From Acetobacter farinalis (GTDB lineage Bacteria > Pseudomonadota > Alphaproteobacteria > Acetobacterales > Acetobacteraceae), in NCBI RefSeq assembly GCF_026240015.1, contig NZ_JAPIUX010000001.1, positions 1 to 64,000 of the forward strand: a stretch of DNA of 64,000 bases, given 5' to 3'. Under the pieces are notes generated by a model. The model ran no database searches. It was not told where the DNA came from and saw nothing but the letters and a program-made list of their open reading frames with translations. A program made the position numbers and the translations under genes. The number at the start of each line of letters is the position of its first letter. Position 1 is the stretch's first letter. Positions 26,745 through 33,951 of the stretch are shown piece after piece.

Positions 26745-26898
26745 GTGCCTGCTTGCCGGAGGGAGGGGGTAGTTCCTGCTGTTCCGGCAACTTGGGTGTT
26801 GTGTTTGAAGTGTTGCACGGCGTGTGTTGTGTGTTGCGCCAAGGCAGCAGTGTGGCCGTGTGGTGATTGACTCGGCGGGGTGAGGCGATAAGACACAT

Positions 26899-27101
26899 GC
26901 TGTGATGGTTTCCCCCCACACAGGGGAATGAAAAGGGAACCGGGTGCGGGCCTGTCTGGCCCTGGTCCCGGGCTGTCCCCGCAACTGTAAGCGGTATGTC
27001 TGAACAGCTCCGGGTGCGATGCACCCGGCCCACTGGAACGGGTGTTTTTCCGGGAAGGGGTCTGTCAGGCGGCAAAGCCGTAAGCCAGGAGACCTGCCAT
27101 C
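26899..27101 (+). promoter_or_regulatory. Cobalamin (adenosylcobalamin) riboswitch
   Basis: This is a recognisable class-I cobalamin aptamer. It runs from the 5' TGATGGTTT element through GGGAACCGGGTGCGGG, CCCGCAACTGTAAGCGGT and GCCCACTGG to the B12 box GCCAGGAGACCTGCCA at 27083-27098. It precedes the TonB receptor at 27238 and should lower its expression when cobalamin is plentiful. The spacer to the gene contains a hairpin over the ribosome binding site. Confidence 0.95.
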
Positions 27102-27200
27102 CGCCAAGTGGTTGCAGACGGGAAGCGCTGATCGGGGTGTGTCAGTGTGCGTTATCGGGTTTTGTGCTGGCCTTAGCCATGCGGACAAACCGGGTGCGTC

Positions 27201-27228
27201 ATCCTGTGGCAACGGCTGACCACAGGAT
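27201..27228 (+). promoter_or_regulatory. Ribosome-binding-site hairpin, likely riboswitch expression platform
   Basis: ATCCTGTGG pairs perfectly with CCACAGGAT across a ten-base loop (CAACGGCTGA). The 3' arm contains AGGA at 27224-27227, the only Shine-Dalgarno candidate for ATG 27238. Sequestration of this site would give translational control by the riboswitch. Pairing is seen in the sequence; its ligand dependence is inferred. Confidence 0.65.
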
Positions 27229-27237
27229 AGAAGACCC

Positions 27238-29556
27238 ATGACCCTTTTTCGTTGCGTGCTCACTGCCTCCACCATTCTGGCTGTTGCCGGTTCTGATCTG
27301 GCAGGATCTCACGCCCATGCTGCCTCCCTTTCAGAAACCGGAGCCGCTGCTGGTAGCCCGATGACGCACAAGGCGGCTTCGTCCGGCGCGAAGGTGCAGG
27401 GTCATGTCGGCCGCCGCGGCGGGCGCGCGGCGGGATTGCACCCCGCACGGTCCGGGCGTGGGGGCATGGAGACGGCATCTGGTGCATCCGGCTCGGCAGG
27501 GCAGGCCATGCGGGTGCAGCCCGTGACGGGGGCTACCGCATCTGGCGGTGCGGCTCTGCCTGCGGCGCGTGCTGTACAGGCCGCGCAGCAGGGGCAGCCG
27601 AGTGTCTCGCTGGCGGCCTCACAGGGATTACCGGAGGTGGTGACGGTCAGCGCCCTGCGCAGGCCCGTGCGGGCGGAGGATGTGGGGTCGAGCGTGACGG
27701 TGGTGACGGATGAGCAGATTGCCATCCAGCAGCGCCGCACACTGCCTGATATTCTGGCGCGTCAGCCGGGGCTGAATGTGGTGCGCTCCGGCGGCTTTGG
27801 CGGCACGACCTCCATTTTCATGCGTGGTGCCAACGCCAATGATGTGAAGGTGCGTATTGATGGGATGGACGTGAACGATGGTAGCTCCGCCAGCAATGCG
27901 TTTGATGCCGGGCAGTTTGTAACAGACGGGATTGGCTCTATTGAGATCCTGCGCGGACCGCAGAGTGGCCTGTATGGGGCGGATGCCATGGCCGGGGTGA
28001 TTGATATCAACACCAAGGCGGGAGAGGGGCGCTTCAAGCCATTTGCACGGATTGAAGGCGGGTCTTACGGCACATTCAATCAGGCGCTGGGGGCTTCGGG
28101 CCGTGCAGGCCGGTTTCATTATAATGTCGCACTTTCTCATTACCGGATCGACGGGTTTCACGAAATTCCCCGCTATATCGAGAATGAGAATGAGGCCAAC
28201 CGTGCCCAGCGTCGCGCGGGGGACCGGAACGATAACCGGAGCGCGAACGTCAAGCTGGGCTATGACGTGACGCGCACGTTTGACCTCGGGCTGACAGCGC
28301 GGCTGATCCAGGCCAATTATCACACCTTCACCTCCTATGATGAGATGTACACGCCCTATAACGGCACACAGCTCCTGCGGGACCAGAACACGCAGAATGA
28401 GGCCGTTGTGCGGGGCACGGCGCATCTCTCTTCCTTCGGCGGGCGGTTTGATCAGGTTCTGGGGCTTGGATATATGACCAACCGCCGCCGCTACATGCAG
28501 GACGGGCTTTATGCGGATGGCAGCCCGGCCATGACGGACCCGGACTATTACCGTTCGACCCGCCTGAAGGTGGACTGGCATGGTACGCTGGATTTACGGA
28601 AATATGGCACTGTTCTTGTCGGTGCCGAGCATTTTCATGACAGCATAAACGTCTCGACGGATGACCCGACCGAGCCTGTCCACACCTCGGCTGGCATGGA
28701 TACCACGGCGGGGTACGGGCAGTATGAAGGGAACTGGAACCGTATTCTCTATGGCGCGGCCAATGTGCGGTATGATGCCAATTCCCGTTACGGCAATCAT
28801 GTTACATGGCGTGTGGCTCCGGCCATTCATGTGCCTCATACCGGCACCATTCTGAAAGCCAGTGCCGGGTCCGGCTTTCATGCGCCATCCCTGTATCAGT
28901 TGTTTGTTGATCAGCGGGGGGCTGGCTGGGGTGAGGTGGGGAACCCCGCTCTGAAAGCCGAAACCATGATCGGGTATGACGTTGGGGTGGAGCAGAAACT
29001 GCTGCATGACAAACTGCGTTTCGGGGCCACGTGGTATGACAACAAGGTTCGGAACCTCATCCAGTCCACCGGCTCCCTTGTCGCGTCCGATGGAGCGTAT
29101 CAGTATCTCTATTCCTATGGCAACACAGGCCATGCGCGGATGTATGGTGTGGAGGCGTTTCTGGACTGGAAGGCGCTGGAGACACTCAGCTTTGCGCTGA
29201 ACTATACCTGGACCCATGCGCGGGACACGGAAAACCATGCGCTGCTCCAGCGCCGCCCGCAGCATAAGTTCAATTTCAACACCACATGGTCTCCGGTGAA
29301 GGATTTCACGCTTTCAGGCAATATTCTCTACACAAGCGGGTGGCGTGACTATCCTCTGGTGGGTGAGAATTTCTGCCCGACCTGCGCCAAGGGGCACGGG
29401 TATTTCACGATTGATCTGGCCGCGACTTACAAGATCAACCGCTATCTCTCCGTGTTTGCACGGGCGGATAATCTGCTGAACAGGCAGTATGAAAACCCGG
29501 TTGGCTACCTTCAGCCGGGCCGTGCCGGATATGGCGGCATTACGCTGAATTACTGA
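27238..29556 (+). CDS. TonB-dependent receptor, BtuB-like, under cobalamin riboswitch (772 aa)
   Basis: This is probably the outer-membrane vitamin B12/cobinamide receptor. A signal peptide (FRCVLTASTILAVAGSDLAG) is followed by an unusual Gly/Ala/Arg-rich stretch of about 100 residues before the TonB box-like segment PEVVTVSALRRP near residue 131. The plug then has RTLPDILARQPGLNV, FMRGANANDVKVRIDGMDV and IEILRGPQSGLYGADAMAGV. The barrel ends GRAGYGGITLNY, with an aromatic last residue. The riboswitch supports BtuB identity. The N-terminal extension is not part of ordinary BtuB proteins and may be disordered. Confidence 0.9.
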   Translation: MTLFRCVLTASTILAVAGSDLAGSHAHAASLSETGAAAGSPMTHKAASSGAKVQGHVGRRGGRAAGLHPARSGRGGMETASGASGSAGQAMRVQPVTGATASGGAALPAARAVQAAQQGQPSVSLAASQGLPEVVTVSALRRPVRAEDVGSSVTVVTDEQIAIQQRRTLPDILARQPGLNVVRSGGFGGTTSIFMRGANANDVKVRIDGMDVNDGSSASNAFDAGQFVTDGIGSIEILRGPQSGLYGADAMAGVIDINTKAGEGRFKPFARIEGGSYGTFNQALGASGRAGRFHYNVALSHYRIDGFHEIPRYIENENEANRAQRRAGDRNDNRSANVKLGYDVTRTFDLGLTARLIQANYHTFTSYDEMYTPYNGTQLLRDQNTQNEAVVRGTAHLSSFGGRFDQVLGLGYMTNRRRYMQDGLYADGSPAMTDPDYYRSTRLKVDWHGTLDLRKYGTVLVGAEHFHDSINVSTDDPTEPVHTSAGMDTTAGYGQYEGNWNRILYGAANVRYDANSRYGNHVTWRVAPAIHVPHTGTILKASAGSGFHAPSLYQLFVDQRGAGWGEVGNPALKAETMIGYDVGVEQKLLHDKLRFGATWYDNKVRNLIQSTGSLVASDGAYQYLYSYGNTGHARMYGVEAFLDWKALETLSFALNYTWTHARDTENHALLQRRPQHKFNFNTTWSPVKDFTLSGNILYTSGWRDYPLVGENFCPTCAKGHGYFTIDLAATYKINRYLSVFARADNLLNRQYENPVGYLQPGRAGYGGITLNY

Positions 29557-29578
29557 GCGCACCCGGAGCGGGTTTTGG

Positions 29579-29625
29579 AAGGCCATTGTGATGCGCGCGA
29601 GCGTTTTGTCACAATGGCCTTTTTT
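29579..29625 (+). terminator. Intrinsic terminator after BtuB-like receptor
   Basis: AAGGCCATTGTGA pairs with TCACAATGGCCTT and is followed by a T-run. It separates the receptor from the following secreted-protein gene, which therefore has its own promoter. Confidence 0.93.
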
Positions 29626-29682
29626 GCGCCATGCGTTAGAGTGACAAGACGATATGTAAGCTACCCTTGAAAGGCTTTTCTT

Positions 29683-30882
29683 ATGGTCACTCTCCGTTCT
29701 GCCAGCCATTCTGCATCGCGCCTGTCGCACGATGTGTCCGTCCGGCTGCCTGCCCGCGCATTGGCCCGTGCGGGAATGCTGGTGGGCCTGCTCTGTGCAA
29801 CCGTGTCCGGCACGGCTCTGGCGGAAGACACCACTGTGCACCACTGGAGCAGCAGCGGGAATGTGACGGTGGTTGATCGTTTTCCGGATGTGCAGCCTTC
29901 CGGCATTGCGCGCCTGCCGGACGGGCGGATTGTGCTTTCCCTGCCCACCAGCGCACAGAACCACAAAGGCCCGGTTCTGGTGACATGGACCCCCGGCCAT
30001 TTGGCGGCCTTCCCCAGCGTGGCGGCACAGGGCAAAATTATTTCTCCGCTGGGCATGACAGTGGATGGGAACGGCCAGCTCTGGCTGCTGGATGAAGGGG
30101 TGAAAGCGGGCAGCACGGCCAAGGCAAAACCCGCGCTCCTGCACATTGATCCCAAGAGCGGCACGATTGTGCGGCGCTATGCTCTGGAGGCCCCCGCCGT
30201 TCTGCCGGACAGCCATGTGAATGATGTGCGCATTGACCTCACCCACGGCAGCGCAGGCACGGCGTTTATCAGTGATACATCCCAGACCACGCATCCGGCC
30301 CTGCTGGTGGTGGATCTGGCCAGCGGGCAGGCCCGGCGTATTCTGGCGGACACGGTTTCTGTCAGCCCGGTGCCGGGATTTGTGATGGAAGCTGATGGTC
30401 GGCTCGGGCGGTATGATGCCGCGCACCCCACCGTGCCGCAGGGCGGGGTGGATGGCATTGCGCTGAGTGCGGACTCTACACGCCTGTATTGGTCTCCTCT
30501 CTCCTCACGCCGTCTGTACAGCGCCCCCACAGCCGTGCTGGCGGATAAGGATGCCACGGAAGCAACGCTGGAAGCCGCTGTGAAGGATGAAGGTGAAGTG
30601 GGCATAATGGACGGTATGCTCACAGCGCCGGATGGCAGCTTGTATGTGACGGACATTGAACGCCATGCCGTGGTCAGGCGTGCTCCGGATGGCACACTTT
30701 CCCTCGTGGCGCAGGATGCCCGTCTGATCGCGCCAGACAGCATGACGTTTGATGGTGCGTCCATTCTGCTGACAGTCGGCCAGTGGGCGCGTCTGCCTGT
30801 TTTTCATAACGGGAAGGATGTGCAGGAACGCCCGTATAGTCTGATGCGGATTGCACCGCTGGCGCCTGCCCCGAAGCCTTAA
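29683..30882 (+). CDS. Major royal jelly / yellow-family secreted protein (399 aa)
   Basis: This beta-propeller protein resembles the MRJP/yellow family (PF03022), which is found in insects and scattered bacteria. A signal or anchor segment lies at about residues 28-48 (ARAGMLVGLLCATVSGTALA). Characteristic blocks are FPDVQPSGIARLPDGRIVLS, SPLGMTVDGNGQLWLLDEG, SHVNDVRIDLTHG, ISDTS, GVDGIALSADSTRLYWSPLS and YVTDIERHAVVRR. Bacterial members have lactonase- or dehydrogenase-like propeller folds, but no activity can be assigned. It lies between the B12 receptor and adenine deaminase, with a terminator before it. Confidence 0.85.
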   Translation: MVTLRSASHSASRLSHDVSVRLPARALARAGMLVGLLCATVSGTALAEDTTVHHWSSSGNVTVVDRFPDVQPSGIARLPDGRIVLSLPTSAQNHKGPVLVTWTPGHLAAFPSVAAQGKIISPLGMTVDGNGQLWLLDEGVKAGSTAKAKPALLHIDPKSGTIVRRYALEAPAVLPDSHVNDVRIDLTHGSAGTAFISDTSQTTHPALLVVDLASGQARRILADTVSVSPVPGFVMEADGRLGRYDAAHPTVPQGGVDGIALSADSTRLYWSPLSSRRLYSAPTAVLADKDATEATLEAAVKDEGEVGIMDGMLTAPDGSLYVTDIERHAVVRRAPDGTLSLVAQDARLIAPDSMTFDGASILLTVGQWARLPVFHNGKDVQERPYSLMRIAPLAPAPKP

Positions 30883-31083
30883 GGGGGAGGGGCTGCCCCT
30901 GCTGCATTTGCGGGGGCAGACTGTGCAGTGTTCGGCAGGCGTGGTGTTCAGGAACAATTCATGCCGCAGCTTCATGATGCCAGAGAGAGGCGGCGAAGGA
31001 TCCGGCGGGAGAGCAGGCTGGATTTTCTGACCCGGCATGCATGAGTATCAGGATACTGGAAAATCAGAACAAAGGGGGTGAGG

Positions 31084-32106
31084 ATGTCCGGTCAGGATTT
31101 TATGACAGCTCTGCCAAAGGCTGAATTGCACCTGCATATTGAGGGCAGCCTTGAGCCGGAACTGATGTTTGCGCTGGCGCGCCGGAACCGGGTTTCCATT
31201 CCCTTCAAGTCTGTGGAGGATGTGCGGAACGCCTATCAGTTTACAAAATTGCAGGATTTTCTCGACATCTATTACGCCGGGGCTGATGTTCTGCGGACAG
31301 CGGAAGATTTCAGGGATCTGGCTGTGGCCTATTTTAACCGGGCGGCGGCGGATGGCGTGACACATGCCGAAATCTTCTTTGATCCGCAAACCCATACCCT
31401 GCGGGGTGTGCCGTTTGATGTGGTGATGCAGGGTTTGCTGGCCGGGGTGGAAGAGGCCCGGCGCAGGCATGGCATGAGTGTTCTGCTTATCCTGTGTTTT
31501 CTGCGGCATCTGGATGAGGAGTCTGCGTTTTCAACGTTCCGGTCTTCTGAAAAATGGTTTGACCAGATCTGCGGTGTGGGGCTGGACTCTTCGGAAGTCG
31601 GGCATCCGCCATCCAAATTTGCAAAGGTTTTTGCGGCCGCCGCCGCTGCCGGGCTGAAGCGTGTTGCGCATGCGGGGGAGGAAGGGCCTCCGGCCTATGT
31701 GTATGAAGCGCTGGACATCCTGCAGGTGGACCGGCTGGACCATGGCAATCGTTCTCTGGAAGACCCGTTCCTGATCAGCCGTCTGGCGCGGGAGGCCATG
31801 ACGCTTACCGTCTGCCCGCTGTCCAACCTGAAACTGCGTGTGGTGGAAGATCTGAGAGATCACCCCATTGATGTGATGTTGCAAAAAGGGCTGCGGGCAA
31901 CGCTGAATTCGGATGATCCTGCTTATTTCGGCGGCTACGTTGCCGATAATTATCGTGCTCTTGCCGCGGCGGGGAAAATCTCTCACGCGGAGGGTATCAC
32001 TCTCGCGCGGAACAGCTTCCTTGGCTCATTCCTCACGGATGAAGCTCTGACACGGCAACTGGAAAATCTTGATGCATTTGTGCTCAGGCACGCGGCACAG
32101 CAGTAA
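31084..32106 (+). CDS. Adenine deaminase, adenosine-deaminase-like type (340 aa)
   Basis: This zinc-dependent amidohydrolase should convert adenine to hypoxanthine in purine salvage (EC 3.5.4.2). Metal and catalytic motifs are KAELHLHIEGSLEP, RVAHAGEEGPPAY, DRLDHGNRSLED and LNSDDPAYFGGYV. The blocks GLDSSEVGHPPSKF and VCPLSNLKLRVV follow the microbial adenine deaminase (Aah1/PA0148-like) branch more than true adenosine deaminases. ATG 31084 has GGGGGTGAGG immediately before it. Adenosine as substrate cannot be fully excluded. Confidence 0.88.
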   Translation: MSGQDFMTALPKAELHLHIEGSLEPELMFALARRNRVSIPFKSVEDVRNAYQFTKLQDFLDIYYAGADVLRTAEDFRDLAVAYFNRAAADGVTHAEIFFDPQTHTLRGVPFDVVMQGLLAGVEEARRRHGMSVLLILCFLRHLDEESAFSTFRSSEKWFDQICGVGLDSSEVGHPPSKFAKVFAAAAAAGLKRVAHAGEEGPPAYVYEALDILQVDRLDHGNRSLEDPFLISRLAREAMTLTVCPLSNLKLRVVEDLRDHPIDVMLQKGLRATLNSDDPAYFGGYVADNYRALAAAGKISHAEGITLARNSFLGSFLTDEALTRQLENLDAFVLRHAAQQ

Positions 32107-32277
32107 GGAATTCGTAACCTTCTGGATGCAAGAGAGGGCTGGCACACCCTGAAGGAGGCTTTTTCAGAAAGACACTGGTTCAGAAAGGCACTGGGCCTGA
32201 AAAACCCGGTGTCTATCACGCAATGTTCTGAAGAAGCCTCCTGAAATAGTGGTATGCTCTGGAAGACTCTTACTCTC

Positions 32278-33507
32278 TTACGGGCTTACGCCGAAGGCAA
32301 AAACGGTTGTCTGGTCAAACATCTGACCGGGCCTGAGCACGGTTGAGGGGAAATTCGGGTGGTGGGGGGAGTCCGGAAAGTGCTGGGTTTCCAGCGCAAT
32401 GCCGTCTGTCTGGCGGTAGGTGCGGCCGGATGGCCTGGCGTAGCGGCCATTCAGCCCGTTTCCGGTATAAATCTGTATGCCGGGCTGCGTGGTGAAGACG
32501 GAAAGCGTGCGGCCTGAGTCCGGGTCTGTCAGTGTTGCCGCCAGACGCGGCGTGGGGCTTGAGCTGGAGCCGTTAATCACCCAGTTATGGTCATAGCCAC
32601 GCGGGGCGCGCATCTGCGCGAATGTGCTGCGTAAACGTTCCCCGATACGATGAGGGGTGCGGAAATCCAGCGGTGTGTTTTCAACCGAGGCAATGGCTCC
32701 GGTGGGGATGGAGGCCGCATCCGCAGGGGTGTAATGGTCTGCGTTTACACGCAGGACATGGTTTTCCACTGTGCCGGACCCTTCACCCGCCAGATTGAAG
32801 TAGCTGTGGTTTGTCAGGTTCAGGATCGTGGGGCGGTCCGTGCTGGCGCGGTAGTGGATGTTCAGATGGTTGCTGTCATCCAGAATATAGGAAACATGGA
32901 CCGTCAATGTGCCGGGAAAACCCTCATCCCCATTGGGGCTGACAAGTGTCAGCTCCGCCCCTGTTGCATGGGAGAGGCCGGAAAGTTCACGCACTGACCA
33001 GAGTTTTTTATCAAACCCCTTCACCCCGCCGTGGAGCGTGTTCGGTGGTTCCGTAGGGGAAAGGGTGTAGTGTTGACCATCCAGATCAAACGCGGCCCCC
33101 GCAATGCGGTTGGCATAACGCCCCACCAGAGCGCCAAAGAATAGCCCACCTTCCGCGCTGTCTCGCGTATAGCCCTCCAGAGTGGGAAAACTGAGCACCA
33201 CATTTGCAGGTTTCCCGTTTTTGTCCGGTGTGATGATGGCGCTGATGACGCCTCCATAGGAGAGAAACTGCACGATCATGCCCTTGGCGTTCCGCAGGGT
33301 GTAGCGGGAGACGGGCTGGCCGTTTGCCAGTTTTCCGAAAGGTTCGGCCAGAAAGCGTGGCGGCGCTTCGGCATGGGCCTTTTTCCATGAAGGGGAGAAA
33401 GAGGGCACCAGCACGGCCAGAACCCCGAACCCGAGTGCGAGCTTGTGGGGCAGGCGGGAGAAAAAGTGACGGGGTTCAACTGCGGGCGGAAGAGGATGTG
33501 CTGTCAT
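32278..33507 (-). CDS. galM: Aldose 1-epimerase (mutarotase) with N-terminal export signal (409 aa)
   Basis: This galactose-mutarotase-fold enzyme interconverts alpha and beta anomers of aldohexoses. Active-site blocks are NTLHGGVKGFDKKLW and LNLTNHSYFNLAGE (catalytic His), GYDHNWVI, and ALETQHFPDSPHHPNFP (catalytic Glu). Unlike cytosolic GalM, a membrane-type hydrophobic segment lies at residues 24-37 after a basic stretch, and AHAEAP looks like a cleavage site, so export to the periplasm is likely. It is divergent from the glucose dehydrogenase gene, 444 bases apart. An anomer-supply role for the dehydrogenase is inferred. Confidence 0.9.
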   Translation of the reverse strand: MTAHPLPPAVEPRHFFSRLPHKLALGFGVLAVLVPSFSPSWKKAHAEAPPRFLAEPFGKLANGQPVSRYTLRNAKGMIVQFLSYGGVISAIITPDKNGKPANVVLSFPTLEGYTRDSAEGGLFFGALVGRYANRIAGAAFDLDGQHYTLSPTEPPNTLHGGVKGFDKKLWSVRELSGLSHATGAELTLVSPNGDEGFPGTLTVHVSYILDDSNHLNIHYRASTDRPTILNLTNHSYFNLAGEGSGTVENHVLRVNADHYTPADAASIPTGAIASVENTPLDFRTPHRIGERLRSTFAQMRAPRGYDHNWVINGSSSSPTPRLAATLTDPDSGRTLSVFTTQPGIQIYTGNGLNGRYARPSGRTYRQTDGIALETQHFPDSPHHPNFPSTVLRPGQMFDQTTVFAFGVSP

Positions 33508-33951
33508 GATGCAACGGTGTCCGTATTAAGAGAGAGCGGCGGGACCAGTGAGCATGGCAGACCAGACAAGGGCGAAGAAAGACCGATCCGCAGGTCGCTC
33601 CTGTTTTTGTGATGCCCGTCCGGCAGGTCACAAGCATGGTCTGCGCAGCGAGGTATCCCTCTGAAACGTCTGGGGTTTGGCAAGGTTCATAAAAGAAGGC
33701 GTTCTGGAGGGAAGAAAAATCTGTGTAATTTTCTCGAGAGGCGCCTGCTTTGGTTCTTTCCTTCAGGATGTTTTGAGTTATTTCCTTTGTATGAGATGAA
33801 TAGACAGCCTCTTCTGGGCGGGAATACGCTACTTTTTATTTATGATCTGGTGGCAGATTTTGCACTTCAGATTTTTTCTGGAAAAAACTGAATTGATCTT
33901 ATACGCTCGCCGTCCTTTCCCTGTAATATCTGAGAATATTGGTTGACCTGA
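33508..33951. other. Divergent intergenic region, 444 bp
   Basis: This spacer lies between galM (minus) and gcd (plus). The half nearer gcd, 33720-33950, is AT-rich and is the likely place of the gcd promoter. The half nearer galM is GC-rich. No open frame, riboswitch or clear operator palindrome was recognised. Confidence 0.45.
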
